Part shown: piece after piece, positions 7,336-14,288 of the stretch
Numbering within the stretch: position 1 is the stretch's first letter
Layout of the letters: every line of letters begins with the position of its first letter
Assembly: GCA_963599445.1 (NCBI GenBank)
Contig: CAVBWZ010000023.1
Span: forward strand, 1 to 16,490
Length of the DNA stretch: 16,490 nt
Origin: UBA9732 sp963599445
Lineage (GTDB): Bacteria > Spirochaetota > Spirochaetia > Sphaerochaetales > Sphaerochaetaceae
Direction of reading: 5' to 3'
Made by a program: the position numbers and the translations under genes
Notes under the pieces: generated by a model
Seen by the model: the letters and a program-made list of their open reading frames with translations, nothing else
Told to the model about the DNA's origin: nothing
The model's database searches: none

Positions 7336-7378
7336 AAAGGGGAGCTTGAGGATACTCAGCCGCAGGTTCCCTTTTTTT
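7336..7378 (+). terminator. Rho-independent terminator after the secreted TPR-like gene
   Basis: AAAGGGGAGCTTG (7336-7348) pairs with CAGGTTCCCTTTT (7363-7375) over 13 positions, three of them G-U wobbles, and the right arm runs into seven T (7372-7378). The preceding 7260-7335 is AT-rich and includes the palindrome TTTTTATATAAAAA (7312-7325). Confidence 0.85.
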
Positions 7379-7440
7379 GAGTTCTAGTCTATTGAATATC
7401 TGCCAAAGATTCTTCATTTCTTCGATTTTTGAATCTTACT

Positions 7441-7456
7441 GAAGAAAGTTTTCTTC
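7441..7456. other. Inverted repeat GAAGAAA-GT-TTTCTTC upstream of the metal ATPase promoter
   Basis: A perfect 7-bp inverted repeat with a 2-nt spacer, about 58 bp before the -35 box. A related half-sequence, ACAGAAGAAAA, recurs near 7480. AAGATTC (7406-7412) and GAATCTT (7431-7437) form another inverted pair nearby. The rest of the 7379-7513 gap shows no gene. Confidence 0.35.
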
Positions 7457-7513
7457 CCAAACTCTCTTTTTCCAACTTACAGAAGAAAATCACCTCTTTT
7501 GTCATTCCACTCA

Positions 7514-7542
7514 TTGACATATATATGGCTTTTCAATATATT
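7514..7542 (+). promoter_or_regulatory. Strong sigma70 promoter of the metal-efflux ATPase
   Basis: TTGACA (7514-7519, perfect), 17-nt spacer, TATATT (7537-7542, five of six). Transcription would begin near 7549, inside the concentric dyad at 7540-7579, leaving a leader of about 93 nt. Confidence 0.8.
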
Positions 7543-7579
7543 AACGTATGCACATATTCTAATATGTTTAAACGTTAAT
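7540..7579. promoter_or_regulatory. 40-bp concentric dyad over the start site, probable metalloregulator operator
   Basis: Outer arms ATTAACGT (7540-7547) and ACGTTAAT (7572-7579) are perfect complements. Inner arms ACATATT (7552-7558) and AATATGT (7561-7567) are also perfect, and both pairs share the centre 7559.5. The dyad begins inside the -10 box and spans the transcription start, the position expected of a repressor site. ArsR/SmtB-type regulators of Zn/Cd pumps bind AT-rich dyads of this kind. No such regulator is encoded in the window, so the binding protein is inferred. Confidence 0.65.
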
Positions 7580-7641
7580 TCAACTGTTCCAAAGCGCTGC
7601 CCTTTCGAAGAGGACAACGCCAAGGAGGGAGGAAAAACAAT

Positions 7642-9735
7642 ATGGCACATGAAAAACATGAACACGAAGAGCTTCATGAACATGAGCATTCCCATGAGCA
7701 CTCTCATGAACACGAACACTGCGAGGGCGCTTGCTGCAACCACGAGCACGAGCATGAACACCACCATGAACATGGTCATGAGCACACCCACAATCATTCC
7801 CACGACCACGGACACGGCCACGATGAAGTCTGTGGCTGCGGTTGCGGGCACTGCCACCATGGCCACTCAGGAGACGATGAAGAGGATTCCAAGAAGGAGA
7901 TCATAAAGATAGTCGTAGGAGCAGCTCTTACAATCCTTGCATTCGTCGCAAGGGACACATTCGCTTGGCCAATGTACATCCACTATGCACTTCTCATAGC
8001 AGCATATCTCGTTCTGGGATGGGAAGTTGCATTCAATGCAATGAGGAACCTCTTCCATGGTGAGCTGTTCGACGAGAACTTCCTCATGTTCATAGCAACG
8101 GTTGGAGCTGCGGCCCTTGGAGACTTCAAGGAAGCCGTCATGGTCATGCTCTTCTATGACATTGGAGAGTTCGCTCAGGATGCGATTGCAGAGCGCTCGC
8201 GTGACAACATATCAGAGCTCATGGACATAGCACCTGAAAGTGCAAGAGTCATAGACGAAAACGGCAATGTAACGGAGAAAAAGCCGGAGGAAGTCAAGGT
8301 TGGAGACCTCATGCAGGTCCGTGCAGGTGAAAAGGTCGCCCTCGATGGAACGATCATGGAAGGAACGTCGTTCATAGACACAAAGGCCATTACAGGTGAA
8401 AGCGTCCCAGTGAAGGTCAAGGCCGGAGACGTACTTGTCAGTGGTTCCATAGTATCGGACGGAGTCCTTACCGTCAGGGCCGACAAAGCCTATGAAGACA
8501 GCACGGTCAAGAAGGTACTCGACCTTGTAGAGCACGCACAGAGCACAAAGGCCCCTACGGAACGTTTCATAACCAAGTTCGCAAAGGTCTATACCCCAAT
8601 AGTGATTGGAATTGCAGTGATTGTGGCGCTTGTACCGTCTCTCATAACAGGACAGTGGGCCCAGTGGCTTCACAGAGCCCTCATCTTCCTTGTAATAAGC
8701 TGTCCATGCGCACTTGTGCTTTCAGTTCCCCTTTCGTTCTTTGCAGGAATGGGAGGAGCGGCAAAGCGTGGAATCCTCATCAAGGGCGGTACGCATCTTG
8801 AAACGCTCTCGAAGGTGGAGGCATTTGCATTCGACAAGACCGGAACCATAACTGAAGGCGTCTTCTCAGTCCAAAAAGTAGTCGCCGCAGACAAAGTGGA
8901 AGGCAACGAGATACTTGAAACGGCCCTAGCCCTTGAAGAGAAGAGCACGCACCCAATAGCCAATTCGCTTGTTGAGTACTGCAGAAAGAACGAAATCAGG
9001 AACCCATACTCCAACGTTGCAGTACAGGAGCTTTCAGGTCTTGGACTCAAGGGAGAGGTCGATGGCCACACGATCTATGCAGGAAACGACAAGCTCATGG
9101 ATGAAATGGGTATCAAGACAGACTCCAAGGACTTTGTAAACGAAGTTGGTTCCCTCGTCTATGTTGCAAAGGACGGCAAGTGGCTTGGCACGATCCTCAT
9201 AAGCGACAAGATCAAGGACGAGGTCCCTGAGCAGATTGCAAAGCTCAAGGCACTTGGAATCAAGAAGACCGTAATGCTCAGCGGAGACAAGAGAAGGACC
9301 GCAGAGTACATCTCAAAGACGGCGGGCATAGACGAATGCCATGCGGAGCTGCTTCCTCAGCAGAAGGTCGAGATGGTGCAGGCTCTCAAGAAACAGTACT
9401 CCTGCGCATATGTGGGTGACGGCATCAACGATGCACCTGTCATTGCAACCGCCGACATTGGATTTGCAATGGGTGGAGTTGGTAGCGACAGCGCAATAGA
9501 AGCCAGCGGAGTCGTCATCATGACAGACGACATAGCAAAGATACCTGAAAGCGTCGAGATTGCACGCAAGACGATGCGCATCGCAAAGCAGAACATAGCC
9601 TTCGCACTCACCGTCAAGGTCCTCTTCATGGTGCTTGGCGCAATGGGACTTGCAGGCATGAACGGAGCCATCTTCGCAGATGTTGGCGTCACCCTCATAG
9701 CCGTCCTCAACTCCATGAGAGCCATAAGGAAATAG
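7642..9735 (+). CDS. P1B-type Zn2+/Cd2+-exporting ATPase with His/Cys-rich N-terminus
   Basis: This 697-residue pump starts at ATG 7642, nine nt after GGGAGG (7627-7632). Residues 3-75 contain 30 His and 7 Cys (alternating His-Glu, then CGCGCGHCHH at 64-73); there is no ferredoxin-like HMA domain. P-type hallmarks follow in order: TGES 251-254 (actuator), CPC 354-356 (transmembrane metal site), DKTGT 398-402 (phosphorylated Asp398), HP 437-438, GDGIND 592-597. Lys659 in the penultimate and Asp680 in the last membrane helix match the Zn/Cd/Pb (ZntA/CadA, P1B-2) subgroup. It should export Zn2+ or Cd2+ across the inner membrane using ATP, the tail binding or sensing the metal. It is monocistronic, with its own promoter, operator-like dyad and terminator. 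Group assignment is firm; exact ion is inferred. Confidence 0.95.
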   Translation: MAHEKHEHEELHEHEHSHEHSHEHEHCEGACCNHEHEHEHHHEHGHEHTHNHSHDHGHGHDEVCGCGCGHCHHGHSGDDEEDSKKEIIKIVVGAALTILAFVARDTFAWPMYIHYALLIAAYLVLGWEVAFNAMRNLFHGELFDENFLMFIATVGAAALGDFKEAVMVMLFYDIGEFAQDAIAERSRDNISELMDIAPESARVIDENGNVTEKKPEEVKVGDLMQVRAGEKVALDGTIMEGTSFIDTKAITGESVPVKVKAGDVLVSGSIVSDGVLTVRADKAYEDSTVKKVLDLVEHAQSTKAPTERFITKFAKVYTPIVIGIAVIVALVPSLITGQWAQWLHRALIFLVISCPCALVLSVPLSFFAGMGGAAKRGILIKGGTHLETLSKVEAFAFDKTGTITEGVFSVQKVVAADKVEGNEILETALALEEKSTHPIANSLVEYCRKNEIRNPYSNVAVQELSGLGLKGEVDGHTIYAGNDKLMDEMGIKTDSKDFVNEVGSLVYVAKDGKWLGTILISDKIKDEVPEQIAKLKALGIKKTVMLSGDKRRTAEYISKTAGIDECHAELLPQQKVEMVQALKKQYSCAYVGDGINDAPVIATADIGFAMGGVGSDSAIEASGVVIMTDDIAKIPESVEIARKTMRIAKQNIAFALTVKVLFMVLGAMGLAGMNGAIFADVGVTLIAVLNSMRAIRK

Positions 9736-9778
9736 TCCAGGACCGATTTCCTTGTTGACGCATTTCAAAACGAATACC

Positions 9779-9817
9779 GAAAAGAGCCGCAACGAAAAAA
9801 TGCGGCTCTTTTCTTGT
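9779..9817 (+). terminator. Rho-independent terminator after the metal-efflux ATPase
   Basis: GAAAAGAGCCGCA (9779-9791) and TGCGGCTCTTTTC (9801-9813) form a perfect 13-bp stem with a 9-nt loop, the right arm containing four T and followed by TTGT. It ends only about 30 nt before the next start codon. Confidence 0.9.
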
Positions 9818-9832
9818 TATTGCACTTTATGG

Positions 9833-9838
9833 TAGATT
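9833..9838 (+). promoter_or_regulatory. Possible -10 box giving a leaderless EF-G transcript
   Basis: TAGATT (four of six matches) ends exactly 6 nt before ATG 9845, so the transcript would begin at or next to the start codon. No good -35 is at the usual spacing (TTTCTT at 9810-9815). The terminator just upstream means the promoter for this gene must lie in about 30 nt unless it is read through. Confidence 0.35.
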
Positions 9839-9844
9839 ATAGCC

Positions 9845-11878
9845 ATGCAATCAGAAGACATCAGAAACATAGGGATAATGGCCCACATAGATGCGGGAAA
9901 GACGACTACGACCGAGAGGATACTCTACTACACAGGAGAGAACCATAGGATTGGAGAGGTCGACAACGGCGAAGCCACCATGGACTGGATGGAGCAGGAG
10001 CAGGACAGAGGAATCACCATAACCAGCGCCGCCACCACATGCTATTGGAAGGGCAAGCAGATAAACATAATCGACACTCCGGGCCACGTGGACTTCACAG
10101 CAGAGGTCGAAAGAGCCCTGAGGGTCCTCGATGGGGCCGTTGGCGTCTTCTGCGCTGTAGGAGGCGTGGAGCCTCAGAGCGAGACCGTTTGGAGACAGGC
10201 CAACACCTACAACGTCCCAAGGATTGCATTCGTAAACAAAATGGACCGTCTTGGTGCGGATTTCTATGCCGTACTTGAAGATATAAAGACAAAACTCAAC
10301 GAGGAACCTGTTCCACTATTCATCCCAGTTGGGAAAGAAAGCAAGTTTGAAGGTATCATCGACCTCATCAAGATGAAGATGGTCGTGTTCAATCCTGAGA
10401 CTGAAGGCTACGACTACAGCTACGTTGACATCCCCTCTGAAATGCAGGGCGAAGCGGACCAGTGGAGAGAGAAGCTCATAGACAGCGTCTCATCTTTCTC
10501 CGATGAAATCACTGAGCTCTACTTTGCAGGAGAGGAGATACCAGCCGACAAGATAATGGCAACGCTCAGGCAGTGCACCCTTGAAAGGAAGCTGCTGCCG
10601 GTGTTCGTTGGATCATCGCTCAGGAACATCGGTGTACAATGCCTTTTGGATGGTGTCGTGGACCTTCTCCCCTCCCCTGCAGACATTCCACCTGCTGTGG
10701 GGATCCATGCAAAGAAGGAGACGGAGGTCAAGGTGGAGAACGACCCAAAAGGACCTCCGTTGGCGTTGGTGTTCAAGGTCCAGTACGACAGGGAGGCAGG
10801 CCCGTTGTGCTTCATAAGGGTCTACTCGGGTACGTTCCACAAAAGCACGGCGGTGCTGGACATCACAAAGAAGAAGCGTGAAAGGATAAACAGGCTTCTG
10901 AGGATGCACGCAAACAGACCAGAGGAGATCCAGGAGCTGCAAAGCGGTGACATTGGGGTCGTCGTAGGATTCAAGGGAGCCCAGACGGGAGATACAATTG
11001 GAACCGAAGGTGCACAGATCCTACTTGAGAAGATGGTGTTCCCCGTACCTGTCATCTCAGTTGCAATAGAGCCAACCACTGCAAGCGACCAGGACAAGCT
11101 TCAGAAGGCACTTGAGATACTGTCAAGCGAAGACCCGACCTTCACATGGAAGGACAACGAGGAGACCGGGCAGCTTGTCATAAGCGGAATGGGAGAGCTT
11201 CATTTGGACGTCCTTGTCACAAGGCTCACCAAGGAGCTCAAGGTTTCATGTCAGGTTGGGAAACCGCAGGTCACATACAGGGAGAGCATAACCCAAAGCG
11301 TAGAACACACCCAGACGTTCAGCAGGGTCATTGCAGGAAAGGAGAACACCGCAGAGGTCACGCTCAGACTTACACCGCAGGAGTCCAAGGAAGGCAACGT
11401 CTACGAAAACCTTGTCCCAACGAAGACCATGCCGCCTGAGCTTTTCGAGGCCATAAGGAGAGGTGTGGAGAACTCGTTCCAAAGTGGAATAAAGTACGGA
11501 TACGAGGTGTGCGACACCAAGGTCGAGCTCGTCTCAGTCAAATACAACGAGCTTACTGCAAGCGAATTCGCATTCGAAGCCTGCGCCGCCATGTGCTTCG
11601 ACGCAGCTGCAAACGAAGCCGGACCTGTACTCATGGAGCCAATCATGGACGTCACACTCATAGTCCCTTCCCAGTACGTTGGAGAGGCCATTTCAAGCCT
11701 TACAACACGAGGAGGTATAGTATCCAGCATGGAGAGCAGACCTTCTGCGGACCACGTCATAGCACAGGCTCCGCTTGCAAAGCTGTTTGGATATACAACG
11801 GCTTTGCGCTCCGCTACACAGGGAAGAGGCTCGTTCTCCATGGAATTCAGCCACTATGCGCCCAAAACAGGGAACTAA
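9845..11878 (+). CDS. EF-G paralog, spirochaetal EF-G2/mtEFG2-like (probable ribosome recycling factor)
   Basis: This 677-residue translational GTPase has a canonical G domain: AHIDAGKT 13-20, RGIT 55-58, DTPGHVDF 77-84 with catalytic His81, NKMD 131-134. Domains II-V follow (GPLCFIRVYSG near 319-329, GMGELHLD 448-455, TLRSATQGRGSF near 652-664). Domain IV (about 478-602) lacks both the KQSGG.GQYG segment and the HxVDSSE tip loop of translocating EF-G. In their place are SRVIAGKENTAEVTL (493-507) and KYNELTASE (566-574), as I recall for mitochondrial EF-G2 and spirochaetal spdEFG2, which work with RRF to split ribosomes after termination. I therefore favour recycling over translocation. No str-operon neighbours (rpsL, rpsG, tuf) are present, also arguing against the main fusA. 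There is no Shine-Dalgarno before the ATG; the start is fixed by the conserved IRNIGIMAH at residue 6. Confidence 0.85.
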   Translation: MQSEDIRNIGIMAHIDAGKTTTTERILYYTGENHRIGEVDNGEATMDWMEQEQDRGITITSAATTCYWKGKQINIIDTPGHVDFTAEVERALRVLDGAVGVFCAVGGVEPQSETVWRQANTYNVPRIAFVNKMDRLGADFYAVLEDIKTKLNEEPVPLFIPVGKESKFEGIIDLIKMKMVVFNPETEGYDYSYVDIPSEMQGEADQWREKLIDSVSSFSDEITELYFAGEEIPADKIMATLRQCTLERKLLPVFVGSSLRNIGVQCLLDGVVDLLPSPADIPPAVGIHAKKETEVKVENDPKGPPLALVFKVQYDREAGPLCFIRVYSGTFHKSTAVLDITKKKRERINRLLRMHANRPEEIQELQSGDIGVVVGFKGAQTGDTIGTEGAQILLEKMVFPVPVISVAIEPTTASDQDKLQKALEILSSEDPTFTWKDNEETGQLVISGMGELHLDVLVTRLTKELKVSCQVGKPQVTYRESITQSVEHTQTFSRVIAGKENTAEVTLRLTPQESKEGNVYENLVPTKTMPPELFEAIRRGVENSFQSGIKYGYEVCDTKVELVSVKYNELTASEFAFEACAAMCFDAAANEAGPVLMEPIMDVTLIVPSQYVGEAISSLTTRGGIVSSMESRPSADHVIAQAPLAKLFGYTTALRSATQGRGSFSMEFSHYAPKTGN

Positions 11879-12115
11879 AACCTGAATTAGGCCTGAAATT
11901 GGGAAAGATTTCTCTAGTTTTTTTGCATATACTGTTATATGATATGAAAGGTTGCCCCTTGCGGACGACCTTTCGTCCTTTCACATCGGTCCGGATTTGA
12001 CGCTTTGTTTGCCGTTTGATTTGCCGTTTGCAGGACGAAGGGCATGACCAAAAGGTGCACCTGAACTGCATAAACTTGCATAAACAAACATTGCCAACAT
12101 TTCTAGGAGGGAAAC
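11879..12115 (+). other. Intergenic leader between the two EF-G genes, with short repeats and alternative hairpins
   Basis: No gene is seen. GAAAGGT (11946-11952) can pair with ACCTTTC (11968-11974), while the overlapping GGACG (11963-11967) can pair with CGTCC (11974-11978), so the hairpins exclude each other; CCTTTC occurs again at 11977-11982. TTTGCCGTTTG is repeated at 12008-12018 and 12020-12030, and TGCATAAAC at 12067-12075 and 12077-12085. A seven-T run (11918-11924) follows only a weak AT-rich stem. A TATACT at 11928-11933 lacks a partner -35. The ribosome site AGGAGG lies at 12105-12110. Confidence 0.5.
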
Positions 12116-14206
12116 ATGGCTTTAGCTTCGAAGGATATCAGGAACGTAACAATTGCGGGGCACAATGGAACAGGTAAGACTTCTCTTCTCGAGCAGCTGC
12201 TCTATTACAGCAACGTAATTTCAAGACCGGAACAGGTCGAGTCAGGAAAGACGACCAGCGACTACACGGAGGAGGAAATCGCTCGCAAGATCTCAATCCA
12301 CTCCGCACTTGCAAACATTGCATGGGAAGGAAAGTCTCTCAACTTCATAGACGCTCCTGGTACGGCTGACTTCGTTGGAGAGGTCATCTGCGGTTTCAGA
12401 ACATGCGAATCGGCCCTCATGGTCGTGGATGCAAGAGACGGCGCACAGATTGAGACCATCAAGCTTTGGAGAAACCTCAACAAGCTTTCAAAGCCAAGAG
12501 CCGTTTTCCTCAACAAGATGGAACGTGAAAGAGTCGATTACGACAAGACGTTCACGCACCTCAAGGAAGAGTTCAAGACGACATTCGTCCCTGTGACCAT
12601 TCCAATGGGCAACGGACCTGATTTCAAGGGAGTCATAGACCTCATCGAGAACAAGGCATACTTCTTCCAGCCAGGACAGAAGGAAAAGGTCGGTGAGATC
12701 CCAACCGAGTATGCAGACGAAGTCGAACAGTACAGGGAAGCTCTCATCGAGTCCGCTGCAGAAGGTGCAGACGACCTCATGGAGAAGTACCTCGAAGAGA
12801 TGACGCTTGAGGCCGAGGAGATCCATCGCGGCGTATGCGAAGGACTCAAGAACAACGTCCTCGTCCCAGTGTTCTGCGGATGCACTGCAAACGGCGCAGG
12901 CATCACAAGCCTTCTCGACTTCATTGCAGAGAACTTCCCATCACCAGTCGGCGCAAAGGAGACCATCGTCAAGGAAGACGGAAGCGAAGAGGAGCTTGCA
13001 GTATCATCAGAAGGACAGGCATCCGCACTCTGCTTCAAGACAACCATAGACCAGTTCTCTGGAAAGCTCTCCTTCCTCAAGGTCGTCACAGGAAGCATCT
13101 CAGGCGACACGGACCTCTTCAACCCAGCACTGGGCAAGAAGGAGAAGCCCGGCAAGGTCTACAGGGCCGTTGGTAAGAAGCTCATTGAGACCGATGCCCT
13201 TGCAGCCGGTGACATTGGTATAATCACAAAGAGCAACATAGCAACCACCAACTGCACTCTTCTTGGCAGTGCAGACATGAAGTTCACGTTCAAGAGCCTC
13301 AGCTTCCCTAACCCAATCTACTCGCTTGCAATATCCGCAGCAGACAAGAAGTCTGAAGACAAGATGAACGATGCACTTCACAAGGTCACGGAAGAGGACC
13401 TCACATTCCAGGTCGCATACAACGAAGAGACCAAGCAGTCCACGGTATCGGGAATGGGAGAGCTCCATCTCAACATGATCCTTGACAAGATCAAGGAGAA
13501 GCAGAAGATCCAGATCAACACAAAGCTTCCAAGAGTCCCTTACAGAGAGACGATCACGAAGAAGTCCGGCATAGTCGAGTATGCCCACAAGAAGCAGTCC
13601 GGTGGACACGGCCAGTACGGTAAGGTCCTCATTGAGATCGCTCCAATCGACAGAGGCCTCTACTACACCTTCGACAACATCGTCAAGGGCGGTTCCGTCT
13701 CCAAGGGCTATGTTCCAGGCATTGAAAAGGGTCTCCACGACCAGATGGAGGAAGGCTTCCTCGCAGGATATCCAATGGTCGACATTGGAGTTACGCTCGT
13801 CGATGGTAAGGAGCACCCGGTCGATTCCTCTGAAATGGCTTTCAGACTTGCCGCAAAGGGCGCAATGAAGCTCGCAATCGAGAAGGCCGGCCCAGTCCTG
13901 CTCGAGCCGTTTGCAAAGCTCAGCGTCTACATTGACAACCAGTACCTTGGCGACATCCTCTCAGACCTCTCCTCCAAACGCGGTCGTGTCCTTGGACAGG
14001 AAGACCTTGGTGGAAACATGGTTCAGGTCAACGCAGAGGTTCCACAGGCAGAGATGCTCAACTACGCCATAGACCTCAAGTCCATGACATCCGGTACAGG
14101 TTCGTTCGAACTTGCATTCGACCACTACGAGACGCTTGCAGGCAAGATGGCTGAAGACGTCATCAAGGCATCCAAGGCAGCAGCCGAGGAAGAGGCCAAC
14201 AAGTAA
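12116..14206 (+). CDS. EF-G-like translational GTPase with non-canonical G domain (EF-G II type)
   Basis: This 696-residue protein starts at ATG 12116, five nt after AGGAGG (12105-12110). Its G domain departs from EF-G: P-loop GHNGTGKT 15-22, RKIS at 57-60 where EF-G has RGIT, DAPGTADF 79-86 where EF-G has DTPGHVDF (so the catalytic His is Thr82... region PGT), and NKME 133-136 in place of NKMD. DAPG is, to my knowledge, typical of the EF-G-like class including Thermus EF-G-2 and mycobacterial FusA2. Domain IV in contrast is classical: KKQSGGHGQYG 492-502 and a tip loop EHPVDSSE 566-573 with His567 where E. coli EF-G has the decoding-site His. The C-terminus ends in an Ala/Glu/Lys tail. Probable role: translocation-like ribosome factor with altered GTP hydrolysis; the cellular task is unknown. 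It follows the other EF-G by 237 bp on the same strand. Confidence 0.85.
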   Translation: MALASKDIRNVTIAGHNGTGKTSLLEQLLYYSNVISRPEQVESGKTTSDYTEEEIARKISIHSALANIAWEGKSLNFIDAPGTADFVGEVICGFRTCESALMVVDARDGAQIETIKLWRNLNKLSKPRAVFLNKMERERVDYDKTFTHLKEEFKTTFVPVTIPMGNGPDFKGVIDLIENKAYFFQPGQKEKVGEIPTEYADEVEQYREALIESAAEGADDLMEKYLEEMTLEAEEIHRGVCEGLKNNVLVPVFCGCTANGAGITSLLDFIAENFPSPVGAKETIVKEDGSEEELAVSSEGQASALCFKTTIDQFSGKLSFLKVVTGSISGDTDLFNPALGKKEKPGKVYRAVGKKLIETDALAAGDIGIITKSNIATTNCTLLGSADMKFTFKSLSFPNPIYSLAISAADKKSEDKMNDALHKVTEEDLTFQVAYNEETKQSTVSGMGELHLNMILDKIKEKQKIQINTKLPRVPYRETITKKSGIVEYAHKKQSGGHGQYGKVLIEIAPIDRGLYYTFDNIVKGGSVSKGYVPGIEKGLHDQMEEGFLAGYPMVDIGVTLVDGKEHPVDSSEMAFRLAAKGAMKLAIEKAGPVLLEPFAKLSVYIDNQYLGDILSDLSSKRGRVLGQEDLGGNMVQVNAEVPQAEMLNYAIDLKSMTSGTGSFELAFDHYETLAGKMAEDVIKASKAAAEEEANK

Positions 14207-14230
14207 GCCAAACACTTCGCTAGACAAAAC

Positions 14231-14263
14231 AAAAGGCGGTTGCATCAAAGCAGCCGCCTTTTT
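14231..14263. terminator. Bidirectional rho-independent terminator between EF-G-like gene and AAA_14 ATPase
   Basis: AAAAGGCGGTTG (14231-14242) pairs with CAGCCGCCTTTT (14251-14262) over 12 positions with one wobble; an 8-nt loop separates them and five T end the + strand form. On the minus strand the stem is followed by TTTTGTTTTG, so it can also stop the convergent gene ending at 14289. Confidence 0.9.
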
Positions 14264-14288
14264 CATACCCATTTGGCACGGACCAAAC

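Noticed and set aside
6272..7601. GGCAGCGCTTTGG at 6272-6284 recurs inverted at 7589-7601, both in intergenic DNA before + strand genes.
   Set aside because: A 13-bp match on opposite strands is expected once or twice by chance in a window of this size, and the flanks do not extend it.
7477..7906. Frames overlapping the His-rich start of the ATPase on both strands, giving Met/Thr- or Val-rich products.
   Set aside because: They are by-products of the repetitive His/Glu codons; the frame with the ribosome site and full P-type ATPase is the real one.
13100..13816. Long open frame antisense to the EF-G-like gene (238 codons).
   Set aside because: It mirrors the biased codon use of the real gene, has no family features and no convincing ribosome site. 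The other long antisense frames opposite the ATPase and EF-G genes are the same kind of shadow.
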